Positions 7,706-18,391 of a stretch of DNA of 20,967 nucleotides are shown piece by piece (within the stretch, counting starts at the first letter, position 1; each line of letters opens with the position of its first letter). This stretch comes from Pleurotus djamor (taxonomy: Eukaryota > Basidiomycota > Agaricomycetes > Agaricales > Pleurotaceae): contig JAPEVF010000784.1 of NCBI GenBank assembly GCA_029747585.1, positions 1 to 20,967 of the forward strand. Reading direction: 5' to 3'. A program made the position numbers and the translations under genes. Below the pieces are notes generated by a model that saw only the letters and a list, made by a program, of their open reading frames with translations, was not told the DNA's origin and did no database searches.

Positions 7706-9736
7706 ATGAACACCCTCACTCGCTTTGGTCACAGCTGGAGGTCCTCGTACTGGTTTGTGACGACGGTCGTCGGTTTCGGTGAGTGCTCGGTGCAAAGGAA
7801 ATATCTTCATGCCGTGACCTATCGTGAACAAGGGATTTTTGTCGATACCGTGGTGTTCACAATCCTTATCCCGGTGACACCGTTCTATCTGGGTCATAAA
7901 GGATTCACCAATGTACCTGCCTTGGTTGGATGGCTTTTCACTGCATACGTAAGTGACTGCAAGTCGCATTTCTCGCTATATCATACCCGAGTTTTTGCTT
8001 CTGAATGTCCCAGTCTGTCGGGCTCGTATCCAGTTCGTCATATCCTATTTGTCAGCCTACACAGGTTGAACATCCCTTTCTTAGGCACACTTCCTCTTAA
8101 CTTATTTTCGGCGAGGTTCTCTTCCCGGAAATGGCCTCTGGTAGCGGGGATGTTGCTCCTCATTGTCTCACAATTTATGTTCTGGGAAGCGCCTTCCTAC
8201 CCAGTAATGGTCGTCGCCGAAATCTTAGAAGGCTTAAGCTCGGCTCTAGGATCAATTTTCGGGCTAACGTTGATGTATGTGACGACACATACTGTACGCG
8301 TATATACTCATGGCATATTATCAACGCCTCTCGTTCATGTGCAGATGTGATCGCTCACCCCCTGAAGTCGTTGGCCGTAAGACTTAACACCCTCTCCTAA
8401 GGGCCACAAGACTGATCTATGCAAACTAGGTCACCTCGGTTTTGCCATGGGTGGTATTGCCGTAGGGTATGTTGACTCTGTAATGAGAACATCGATCCCC
8501 ATCATATCTCGCACACGAACAGCACTATTATTGGCCCTCCGTTAGGCAGTATCCTATATGACCATTTCGGCATAGCTGGAATTTTGACGTTGGACGCGTC
8601 GTTAGCAAGTGTAGGGCTCATTGGAAGGCTTCTTATCATTGAGCGTCGAACCAACGCATCTTCTGCCGAAGAAACTCCTGCAGCACTCGACCTTCAACAA
8701 TGTGGTGACGAAGTGAAGGCATACTCGTTTTTCGAGGTTATCAAACATATGGCGGCATCTCCTCGACTCATGTGTACATTTTGCCTCGAGCTTGTAAATT
8801 TCGGGTTCGTATATCCATGCCTTACTTCATGCCAGCTGAACGCGAAAATCGGCTGGCGTCGTTTAACAGAATCGTAATGTCGATGCTCGAAACTAGCCTT
8901 CCTCTTCGACTGAAGGATGCTTACAGTATGAACACCACTCAAGTTGGTCTTTTCTTCCTCATCTGTGGCGCGCCGACATTTATTGGTGAGTTATGACGCT
9001 CGTCTCATAATTTGTGGGTGTTTCTGTTTTGACCACGTCTGCAGCGCCCCCACTTGCAGGATACCTCATTGATAAATTTGGACCTGAATGGGTACTGACC
9101 ATTGGTACGGTGCTGTGCACCCCCTGGTGGCTTCTCCTCTTCGTCCACGTACGGTTCGCCTTGTTTGCAGTCATCTATGCTCTCGATCGTGCGTTGCTTC
9201 TGCCGCCTGCGTTTCATGTTGCTTTGACTTAGGAGACTCTATCCCTATAGGCTTCGTATCAGTCGGAGTGTATTCCGCGTGCTCTGCTGAAGTAGCGAGG
9301 GCATCCAAGAGGATTGAAGGCGTCTATTGTAATTCTCCTTTCCCAGTATCGCTATGAATTAATTTCAAATTTATGACCCAAGATACCCACGTCTATGCCA
9401 TGTCGACCTGTGCATATGGGGTAGGCTCAATCAGTGCGTTAATTCTCTTTCGCATCTCCACTTGATTCGAACTGATGGTATGTACCTCTAGTCGGCCCCA
9501 CAATCGCTGGACAGGTATGTGCAGCGTTTGTCTCGCTATACAGGCTGACTGTCTCTGACGCGTCGTAGCTTTCTGCTCACCTGCACGGCCTCGGGTGGAC
9601 TATCATATGCATCCTCGTCTCAGGTGTAAGGCTATTGGCTGTCCCGTTCCTGTTCTGGTGGACCGGAGATATTCCTCTTAGGAAGAGATTTCAGAAGGCA
9701 GTCGGTAAAGGTGCGGTTCATGAACCGAAGGATTGA
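7706..9736 (+). CDS. T4: DHA1-type MFS transporter, type B, altered motif B, 442 aa
   Basis: Exons: 7706-7778, 7833-7948, 8014-8032, 8085-8274, 8345-8376, 8430-8466, 8523-8804, 8870-8985, 9045-9188, 9251-9328, 9383-9433, 9492-9514, 9569-9736; open for 443 codons. The start aligns with T3 (both begin MNTLT). TM1 Asp, the motif A loop SARFSSRKW, motif C GPPLGS and the C-terminal RKRFQKAV are present. In TM4 the motif B stretch reads AEILEG where the intact paralogues have (A/S)R(I/V)IQG: residue 115 is Glu instead of Arg and 118 is Glu instead of Gln. TM6 reads LTLDASLASVGLIGR, where paralogues have LTLGxSxAGxDLxGR. The frame is open throughout, so this looks like functional divergence rather than decay. 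Introns 1 to 3 contain no in-frame stop when read through from the ATG, so retained-intron transcripts could stay open until 8350. Confidence 0.85.
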
Positions 9737-10277
9737 TTGTGCCCACATTCGTATCTCCGTTCAAGTCTTGAATATTAGAGTTTTATATTGCTGTTCTAGC
9801 GCACTGTGTTGTTACTCACGTCGATTATCTCGTGAGGAAGCAGCTTGGGCCCTTTGGTTCGTGCTCAATCCAGGGACTGCTGCCTGCATTTCGGGTCGCT
9901 CCGTTGTCTTTGAAGAACACGAGCGGTGCAGGAAACTTGCTCGTCCATACGGTAACATGCTCTAAATACATACCATCCCCTGGATCAATCGATCAGGTTC
10001 TTACGAAGTTAGACGCGGGTACATGATTCCTAATTGAAGCTCCATGAAAGTATACAATGTACAATAATATCCTCGTGAACCGAGTGAATCTATACAGGTA
10101 AAAGAACCAAATGCAAACCCAAAGAAGGGGATATAAAAAGTAATAAATAAATGAATAATAATGAGCCGAAGAGGGGAAGAGGGGGAGGCAAACATAGACA
10201 GTTCGGGTTTTGTGTACAAGGAACGGATGTGAAGAACGAAATCACTGGCGCGCGGATGCAGTCGCGGTGTGCATTGA
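9737..10277. other. Convergent intergenic region between T4 and the unknown gene
   Basis: No gene is seen. The stretch 10124-10195 is A- and G-rich and is probably the 3' untranslated part of the - strand gene (T- and C-rich on its own strand). No feature could be assigned to the rest. Confidence 0.5.
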
Positions 10278-12084
10278 TCACCGATCATGCATGAATGGCT
10301 CATTCGGCAGCAACACGCGCTGCGCCGGTTTTCTGTAATGACTGGAAGGCATCATTTTGTCGAGTGGCATGGGTAATGGGTCAGACGTATATGGGCTGAC
10401 ACGGTACGACCCAGCGACAGGCGTCACAACCACAGCTGGTCTTCCCGATAATGATGACAACGTATCACGCATATCGAGTGATCGGGGCTGCGCTGGCCGT
10501 TGGGATAGAACATCAATACCATCAGCCATCAATGAATTCGGTCTCAGTAAGTTGGGTTGTTCAGCCAGGAGAGCATTCAAAGCGGCGTTTGCTCTGATTC
10601 GATGTTCTGCACGAACGCGTTCGAGTTCGTCCTCTTCTTCGGAGGGTATCTCGTTGCCGTCGGCATCCAACCGAGCTGTAAGGTTGAGTAAAAATAGGAT
10701 GAGAGACCGAATGACAGTGACAGGGAGATATGAGATAAGCTTACCCCATCCTCTCCGGGCTCGCCTGATATTGACAGCTGATGACCCAGGAGCCCGAGCA
10801 TTTTCTTGAAGGGTTTCGGGCGACATGAAGTCCGAGGCATAATGAGGCAAGGGTAACTGTGAAACGCGAGGGATGCTAGGCAAAGAAGAGTAAATCCAAA
10901 ATCAAACGATCAATGGGGCAGAAAGTCACTTACTCGGCAAGTCCTCTCATCAACGGATCAATAGTCGTCATATCTCGATATCCCATAATGTGGGCTGCTG
11001 GTGCCATACCCAGCTCAGCTTGCGGCGCGTAGCTGGCTGGCTCGTCAAATAACAGAGGGCGATCTCGGCCGAGAACACCAGGAGGAGTGGCCATGTTATG
11101 GATGGAGAAGTTAGATAGAACCGATAAGCGAGAAGAGTCGGAGCGGGTGGACGAGGGAGATTGGATGTTGCTTTGTCTCGTATCTCCACGAGCGAGCCGA
11201 GACCATCGTCGACCACTTGCGCTTATACGCGGAGGCATCAGTTGTGAACCCGAAGTAGCCGTTGTTGTTGGTGGTGGTATACTGTAGGCTTGAAGGACGT
11301 TGGCGTCGAGGCTTCGGCGCGCCAGCCTCTCTGCAGCAGACGGGCGTGGGTACTCCAGTACAGGTTCAATCACCTGAGATTCTGAAACGGAAGGAAGCTC
11401 TGGCACGCCTAGACGTCGCGAGTACTCTTGTCTCAACCTATCTAGCTCGCGCAGAGATTGTTCTGCCAGTGCCATAGAGCGCCGCTCACTTGACATGTCA
11501 TTCAACGCGGTCTGGTTGGCTTGCCGAGCAGCTACGTCCCTGCCTATCGTAGTTGAAGGATCGTCGGATTCTAACCGTGTTTCAAGGAGAGATCGACGCA
11601 TTGGAGGGAAATTACGCAGCGGGCTAACGGGGGAGTTTAGGCTGATAGTAGAGGCCATGCTAGTCCGCAGAGAGGGTAGAGTCGGCGCAGCAGCAGGGGG
11701 AGGAGGAGGTTGCACTACAGACGAGCTCCAGCTCGCCGCCAGATCGAACGCAGAGTCGTAGTCGGGCTCCATGAGTTCTTGAGGTTGTGGTTGTAACTGT
11801 GACTGAGTAGATTCGGTGCCCTCTGTCAAAAGGATCGCACCGTGACTCGGTCCAATAGCCACTTCTGGGAGTCTTTGCGGAAGCAAGCTGTAATCGTGCA
11901 GCTCAGCCAAGCTCCGTGTGACTTGACGAATGCTTCTGTAAACGGCATCCAAGGACGCAGAAACCTGTCTCAGGCTCCTCGAAGTGTCTGCAGGATCTCT
12001 GAGGTCGTCGAGCTGCCCAACGCGCGACCTGAGTTGCGGTGACGGTCTGGCCGACACTGGCGATGGGTATGAACTTTGGCTCAT
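10278..12084 (-). CDS. Conserved-type protein of unknown function, 559 aa
   Basis: Three exons, 10934-12084, 10745-10875 and 10278-10675, join in phase to 560 codons. I do not recognise the family. The protein is mostly low-complexity and rich in Ser, Pro, Arg and Leu, with a five-proline run followed by alanines near residue 125. Helical, coiled-coil-like stretches lie at about 34-70 and 195-225. A compact charged segment at about 420-460 begins RRARRGWARLDADGNEIP and continues with acidic SEEEDELERVRAE; it is split by intron 2 and is the part most likely to be conserved. There is no signal peptide and no membrane segment in the spliced form. The start is ATG 12084: the frame upstream through the preceding exon-like sequence has no ATG before a stop. 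Intron 2 (69 nt) is a multiple of three and stop-free. It lies between the two transporter arrays, but nothing links it to transport. Confidence 0.75.
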
Positions 12085-12605
12085 AGATTGTGGGACTATA
12101 TCATTGAAGACGTCAAGCCACTGCCTCGGTCGATAAGAATGAAAGAGCGGTGCTCACCGCAAGCTGTACCGGGGACGACGAGGAGAGGTCTGTGCTCGAC
12201 GGGGCGAACGACGACGACGGCCGAATGCAAGAGGGCTCGAGCTGATGTCGACTTTTAGGCTTTCGTCGCTCAGGCGATTCGGGCAAAGTATAACAACAAC
12301 GGATTACTTACATAAGGACCTCGGCAGCCCGGCACTAGTACTGACAATCAATCTCCGACCCCCACAACGCGCTGATAAGATTGATTCTTCACCGTCACAA
12401 CAAATGCCAGTTCCGTTCGATACATGGAAACGCATCCAAGGTCACAACTCCTGTAATTACTTCACAGGAAGATTTTCCCGATGACCGCGCAGAAACTTGT
12501 GACAGAGCGCCTATTCAGAGCAAAAGTTTTGGCTTTTCTATGTATATAATGATGACTTTACTGTTACAAGGGGTCGGAAAGATGGACAAGCTACCATCAA
12601 CACTG
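12085..12605. other. Region between the unknown gene and the 3' end of T5
   Basis: On the - strand this holds the promoter and leader of the unknown gene and the downstream end of T5. A likely leader intron is listed separately. I see no coding exon here. Confidence 0.5.
12096..12157 (-). other. Probable 5' UTR intron of the unknown gene
   Basis: On the - strand a good donor (CG then GTGAGC) is followed 62 nt later by an acceptor ATATAG, 11 bases before the ATG at 12084. The size and sites fit the local introns. The preceding sequence has no in-frame ATG, so the intron would lie in the leader. Confidence 0.4.
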
Positions 12606-14717
12606 TCATTGCCCATCCCTACCAAGTGCAACCCGAAACCTCCTCCTCAGAGGAATATCCCCCGTCCACCAAAACAAAAACGGTATAGCCAACAAACGCA
12701 CACCCGCGACGATCACACAGATGATAGTCCACCCGAGGCTGTGGAGGTGTGCATAGAGCTATGGGTGGACGATGTGTCCAAATCAGCCAACATAACCACG
12801 TCTTCAGAATCAAAAATGCCACACGTACCTGTCCAGCAACTATCGGTCCAACTACATGGTGACAAATCCCATCGGGTTCGATGAAACAGACTAAGCGATC
12901 TGAACGAGAAACAACGCACTGACTGATCCAATCCCATAGGCAAAAAGCGATAACGCGTAAACGTGTGTATCTTAACACGAACAGGTAAGCGGTGGACCTC
13001 ATCAAATCGCAGATGGCTTACATTGGACGCCTTCGATATTCTTCGATGCTCTGGCCATCTCAGTCGAGCACGCTGCATACACACCAACTGATATAAAGCC
13101 TATGAAGATTAGCATTAGTTCGCACGACGCATCGTGGAAAGGAGACAACAGCGGCTGACGTACGTCCGATGGCAAATATTGCGATAAGTACGCCCAATTT
13201 CATGTGGATGAGGAGGAGCAGCCACCAGGGAATGGCCAGCGCCATCCCAAGCGGCATCGTCCACTCGGATCCAAATTTGTCAGTGAGATGACCTCCAATG
13301 GGTGATGCTACAAGAGGGTACACCAGAGGACAGAGTTGTGACCTGGGGAACCAGAGACTGAGTGAGAATTAGAACGCACCGATGAATGTCAGAGCACCAC
13401 CAGCGAGGAGAAACAAGCCAACTTGAGTGGGAGTCAAATTGTAGGTATCCTTTAGTCTAACGGGGAGACTCGTTTCAATCATGGAAACGACCATTCTACA
13501 AGATTTGGTCAACCTATATCTTTATCCACCTCAGAAACAAGCCCAATAGTGACGTACCCAAAGACAAACAGCTCGAGAGAGAACGAACACAGAAGCCTCG
13601 GGGAATCTCCCATCCGCTTCATCACTTGGATAAACGTATATGACTTTACTTCCCCATCAACTTTGTCAACAATCGGACTCTCTGGTTGAAGTTCCATGGT
13701 CTCAGGAATTTCTTCATCTTTAGTAGAATTAGTGGAATTCACAGTTCCATCGAGGCGGCGTTCGATAATGAGAAGTCGTCCGACGAGGTCGACGCCAGCT
13801 ACCGACGCGCCCAACGTCAAAGGCCCAGCCATACCATAATGGTCGTATAACAGACTGCCTAAAGGAGGGCCAAGAACGGTGCTGCCCGTGTTGGCAATAT
13901 CATGTAATTAGAGTGTAAATGGAAATTGAGATTGGAGCTACGACGTACCCCAAGGCGAAGCCGCTCATGGCGAAACCAAGTTGGCCTAAGTTGTATAGAT
14001 AAATATGGTGCTTGACTCCATTGAGGGAAATAGCTTACGACCGACAACTTCTGGCGGCGTACAATCGCATCTGCGTATGAAGAACAGAGGCGTTAGAATC
14101 ATGCACCAAGTATATTCAGAGATGGGGAAAGTCGTGACGCACATCAACGCTAGCCCGAAAATCCACACAAGAGCCGAGCTGACGCCTTGGATGATTCGCG
14201 CAATAACCATGATAGGGTAGTACGGAGCTTCCCAGAACATAAATTGCGATGCAGCGAGGACCAGCAATCCCGATACAAGAGGCCATTTCCGGGAATTGAA
14301 CCGTTCGGAGAGTATGGCGAGAGGAATTGTACCTAAGAGATAGAGGGGTGTTTAGCGCGTTTCCATGATAGAAACTAATGGGACGAACAGGTTACCAGTC
14401 CAAAAGACTACATGCAAGGGGTTAAACGCGATTTAAGCAGTAAGAATGCGCGATCCTTACAAACGCCGTAAGAAGCCATCCAACCAACGCGGGCACGTTG
14501 TCGTATCCTTTATGATTCAGATAAAATGGCGAGACCGGGATGAGGATCGTGTACACCAGGACATCGACGAAGATTCCTTCGAGCGATTTCGCGAAGTCAA
14601 CCACTGCACAAAGACCTGGCATTGCAACGAGCACTCACCGAAGCCAACGACTGTAGTCACGAACCAAGACGAGGACCTCCATTTGTATCCAAGGCGAGTA
14701 AGCTCTTTCAATTTCAT
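12606..14717 (-). CDS. T5: DHA1-type MFS transporter (VMAT-like), type B, 453 aa
   Basis: Exons in transcription order: 14639-14717, 14461-14576, 14389-14407, 14143-14332, 14039-14070, 13949-13985, 13558-13881, 13380-13495, 13164-13307, 13022-13099, 12920-12970, 12829-12851, 12606-12758; open for 454 codons. This copy is closest to the family consensus: TM1 with Asp, motif A SERFNSRKWPL, motif B ARIIQGVSSALVW, motif C GPPLGSLLYDHYG, and a second-half loop GHLTDKFGSEW. The N terminus is two residues longer than in T2-T4 (MKLKELTRLG). Its central loop is the longest of the six, with exon 7 at 324 nt against 273-297, owing to a Thr/Asn/Ser and acidic insertion. A 12-TM antiporter in the plasma or vacuolar membrane is the likely role; the substrate is unknown. 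No CTTCGAAG element is seen upstream. Confidence 0.87.
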
Positions 14718-15763
14718 CGTGCAGGCGTTTGCCTCAAACGAAGGGGAAGGGTGGAGGAAGACCTACAATTGTATTTATGTAACTTCATTTACCGATCTCG
14801 ATGGCGCACGACATCGGGGCTTTGACGGACCGGGGCCATTTCCACAGGAAATCGTCACGCGTCCATCCATACTGACTTGCTTCGTCGTTCAAGAACAGAC
14901 AAAAGGGAGGTAAAGCCCAAGCCTCATATATATCATATGCAACCGTTCAAGTCACGATGGCTGAGATATGCAAGTAGACCGAGCACTTGAACTCACAACA
15001 AAGCTAATGTCAAGTTATGGCCGAGTCACAGAACAAGGGTAACCGACAACGTCCATTTGCACCAACCTTCTGATGAGACGAACCAGTTGCAGTATTCGTT
15101 GACAGTCTTCTGAGCCACATGTGAAGTTTGTTGTAGCGGGAACCTGAGCTCAAATGGGAATCGTCCATCCATCTTTACGAAGTCGCGTATCTACGATGAT
15201 CGCCGTCAGCGCTAGTCTACCAGAGGGTTCGACGGTGTAGTAGAAATATAATTCATACATTCAACACCTTCTCACAAGCTCCATAGTGATCATAGTTGGA
15301 AATTGAGACACAGAAGCCGAGAAACTGCTTCAACCGTGATTAGAGTTATGTGTCACTCGCATCAGTAGAGCGAGGAAGGCAAGCAGAAGTGAAGATCCGG
15401 AGTGAGTCTCTGATTCCTTTTTCTGCTGGAAACACCACGACAAAGTGTAGGCAGCCTGGCAGGAAGTTCAAGTTGGGACAAAAATAGACATTGGCAGCCA
15501 CGTGCTACAATTTCAAAGGGGCACGGGAAAAAGGAGCGTTTAGCCTGGGGTACCAGTCATTGGACTCTGGTTACCAGGAGCAGCAGTGTAAGGGTACTAA
15601 GCAAAGTATGCGATGGAAGCGCAATTACAACCGGATGCAAGGCCATATAATCGACCGTTGATGATGAAAGAAAGACAAAGGCATTTTCATGAATCCTTCA
15701 TAACTCTCGCATAATTAGCTACAATCTAATCTATCTCTTTCATACGTATCCAGGAATTTAGGA
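14718..15763. other. 1-kb spacer between T6 and T5, no gene seen
   Basis: This spacer is more than twice the length of those in the + strand array. I looked for exon-like remnants of the transporter in both strands and found none worth reporting, nor any terminal inverted repeats. It should contain the T5 promoter, but the palindrome of the other copies is absent; GACTTGCTTCGTCG near 14873 is only a half match. Confidence 0.5.
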
Positions 15764-17882
15764 TTACGCGATCTCGCAGGCCGTGTTAGCACCTCGATTC
15801 CTCACCAGTACCAACTGCGCCCCAAGTCTCTTCCTCAGAGGAGTATCTCCTATCCACCAAAACAAGAATGGAATGGCTAAACCACGTACGCCCGCAATGA
15901 CTATGCAGATGGCGGTCCATCCAAAGTTGTGGAGGTTTGCGTAAATCTACAGGCGTGGATCAGCCAAGGATCAGCCCAAGGACCGTATCTTACAAACACT
16001 ACACGCACCTGTCCAGAAATTATGGGACCAACTATGTAATGCCGTCGAACAGTACCATGAGGTGGGCTAGACAGTCTGAATGAGGATCAACGTACCAAGT
16101 GTGCCAATTCCATGCATAAGGAGCGAAACAGCGTAGACGTGGGTATCTTAGATGATGAAATGGTAAGCGGTAGAGCTCCTTGATATCAGAAGGTGGGATT
16201 ACACTGGACTCCTTCGATCTTCCTAGATGCTTTCGCCATCTCCGCAGAGCACGATACGTACACACCAATTGTTATGAAGACTACGGGAGTGAGATTGAAT
16301 TAGCTTATAAAAGCAAGCGAATAAACGCTGCTGACGTACGGCCAATGGCATAAACCGCCGCAAGCAATCCCACTTTCATGTGGAGGAAAAGGACAAGCCA
16401 CCAAGGAATAGCCAACGCCATACCGAGGGTGATTACCCACTCGGCTCCGAGTTTATCAGTGAGATAACCTGACACGGGTGATGCTACGGGGGCCATCAAA
16501 ATAGTCAAAAGTAACTTGAAGGAACAACGGTCGCAACGTACCAGCGAAGGTCGGAGCTCCACCAATAAGGAGAAATAAACCAACGTGGGTGGTAGTCAGA
16601 TTGTAATCAGTCTTCAGGTGAAGGGGGAGTGAAGTATCCATCATGGCCATCACAATTCTGCACGATGAGACGAGCCGGTCTCTGCGTTCACCAAGTTTCC
16701 ATGAAGAAAACGTAGAGGGGGAGCAACTAACCCGGAAGTAAAAAGGTTGAGGCAAAAGCAGCAGACGAGTCGAGGGGACTTCCCCATCCGCTTCATGATT
16801 TGAATAAGTGAGTAAGTCTTGACTCTGCCATCACCTGAAACTTGTTGTCGAAGTTCGTTGGTTTGAGGAATTTCTAGGGAAGGCCTATCGGCACGACGTT
16901 CGAGAATGAGAAGTCGACCGATCAAGTCCAGCCCTGCTAACGACACGCTCAACGTCAAAGGGCCGGTCGTGCCGAAATGTTCGTAAACCAGACTGCCTAT
17001 AGGCGGGCCCAGGACACTGCTGTTTGTACGGAAAATATAAGGAAGTGGATGACTAGAGGATAGGTGTCACGACGTTACCCTATTGCGACGCCGCTCAGAG
17101 CGACTCCAATCTGGCCTGAATTGCCAAAATCAAAAGAATATCTTCAATATAGAAGGAAGTCGAGCTTTACCACCAACCACTCCTGGAGGAGAGAAATCGC
17201 ATCTACATTGAAACCAGAGGTGAGAAATAAAGGTCATGTATGTTCACCATCCTGTTCACCGTCAAAGACGTGGGTGTCGTAACATACATCAACGCTAACC
17301 CAAAGATCCACGCTATAGTGGAACCGATGCCTTGAATGACTCGCGCGATGAGCATCACTTGGTAGGTTGGAGCTTCCCAAAGCATGAGTTGCGATGTGAT
17401 GGTCACCAACGACCCCGCTACGAACCACCATTTTCGGGAAGCGAACCTCTCCGAAAGTGTGGCGAGAGCGACGGTGCCTAAGACAGAGACGTTGACGCGT
17501 GTATTACCAGAGCCAGAAGTAAGACGACGAACTGAATACCGCTCCAAAGGACTGAGATAATTCAAGCGCAAGAGGATATCAGTCCAGCGCGATTTGGCAA
17601 GCTAGAAAATATATGCAGTTACTTACGAATGAAGTAAAAAGCCATCCTATTAGGGCAGGCGCGTCGTATCCTTTGTGGCTCAGGTAGAACGGTGCCACTG
17701 GGACGAGACTGGTGTACACCAAGAGATCGACAAAAATTCCTATGGAGTTTTGATGGAGTTGCGCGATTAGCCATTCATAGAATCCAATATCATGGCGATG
17801 AGCACTCACCATGACCCACGACAATGGTAACGAACCAGTGCGACGACCGCCAACTGTTGGCGAGGCGAGTGAGGACGTTCAT
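15764..17882 (-). CDS. T6: DHA1-type MFS transporter, divergent type A, 448 aa
   Basis: Exons in transcription order: 17810-17882, 17627-17739, 17533-17551, 17288-17477, 17171-17202, 17079-17115, 16732-17019, 16542-16657, 16340-16483, 16203-16280, 16096-16146, 16009-16031, 15764-15946; open for 449 codons. TM1 Asp, motif A SERFASRKW, motif B ARVIQG and motif C GPPIGS are kept. It is the most divergent intact copy. TM1 reads VVGHGIF instead of VVGFGIF. The arginine encoded across the exon 5/6 junction (VGR-QLG in others) is Gly, and the one across exon 9/10 (AIGR or AIDR) is Leu. The C-terminal tail is longer and different in sequence. It is the only type A copy with an open frame. It lies upstream of T5 on the same strand, in the order A then B. 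Confidence 0.85.
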
Positions 17883-18391
17883 TACTAGTAGTGCAGTACT
17901 CTTCTTCGACTACAATGCTCCATACCCCGAACCTAAGGAACGTCTGTATTTGAACTGGGAGAGGCTACACTTCATGCGAACGGGATGACCTCAGATGACC
18001 CACAGTCGCGCTTCTATGAACTGGGGTCTGCTTCCGCACAGTGGTTGACATCACGTCTTACCAACTAGAAGCATTCTGATCCGAAGTTCGCTCAGTTCAA
18101 TGATGAGCCAGAAGGAAGGAAAGGGTTGGATACAAGGTCTAAAACCCGCGCTGGGGGCTGGAGTGATGCCCAATCCCGAGGGATTCCACCATGTACCCAT
18201 TTATAACTTACGTGCAAGATAGAGCTACGGGCTGGGACTAAAGTCCAACCTTGGACTGAGAGTGGCACGTGGAGCCCCTAAAGGTACGAGCTCGAGAGAC
18301 AACGGGCAGGTTCTTTGCTACGACTCTACGACTGACTGAAGTACGGCTACATAGCGTAGGAAAGTGACGGAAGGACATATGTACGTAAATA
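17883..18391. other. Region between the permease 3' end and T6
   Basis: No gene is seen. It contains the T6 promoter. On the - strand GAATGCTTC (18068-18076) matches the left part of the T2/T4 promoter 16-mer about 190 bp before the T6 ATG, but the palindrome is not completed. Confidence 0.5.
18068..18076 (-). promoter_or_regulatory. Half-copy of the transporter promoter motif, upstream of T6
   Basis: GAATGCTTC on the - strand equals the first nine bases of the T2/T4 element; TAG follows instead of GAAG. Nine bases can match by chance, so this is weak support taken alone. Confidence 0.25.

Noticed and set aside
7706..8350. A single-exon gene of 214 codons
   Set aside because: It contains clear introns with conserved sites at the same positions as the five paralogues; the uninterrupted frame is the unspliced 5' part of T4.
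401..9736. A secondary metabolite biosynthetic gene cluster
   Set aside because: No synthetase, oxidoreductase, transferase or transcription factor gene was seen among the copies; only transporters and one unknown protein are present.
10357..10809. A + strand gene of 150 codons
   Set aside because: It is antisense to exons 2-3 of the unknown gene, whose three exons join in phase and carry the motif-like segment.
12159..12240. A coding 5' exon of the unknown gene, giving a longer N terminus
   Set aside because: The frame that joins in phase to the 12084 ATG through the 12096-12157 intron has no ATG before an upstream stop, so this is better taken as leader.
12381..12884. A + strand gene of 167 codons
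   Set aside because: Its right half is the reverse strand of T5 exons 11-13, and the sequence has no recognisable motif.
14446..14913. A + strand gene of 155 codons
   Set aside because: It overlaps T5 exons 1-2 on the other strand, and its charged, repetitive content is typical of an antisense shadow.
15065..15115. A remnant of transporter exon 1 on the - strand
   Set aside because: Only about ten bases (ACTGGTTCGT) match; there is no flanking similarity and no downstream exon.
401..17882. Spread of the transporter copies by a transposon or as a virus-borne element
   Set aside because: No terminal inverted repeats, target-site duplications, transposase or integrase were seen; all copies keep their introns, which excludes retroposition. 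Tandem and inverted duplication explains the layout.
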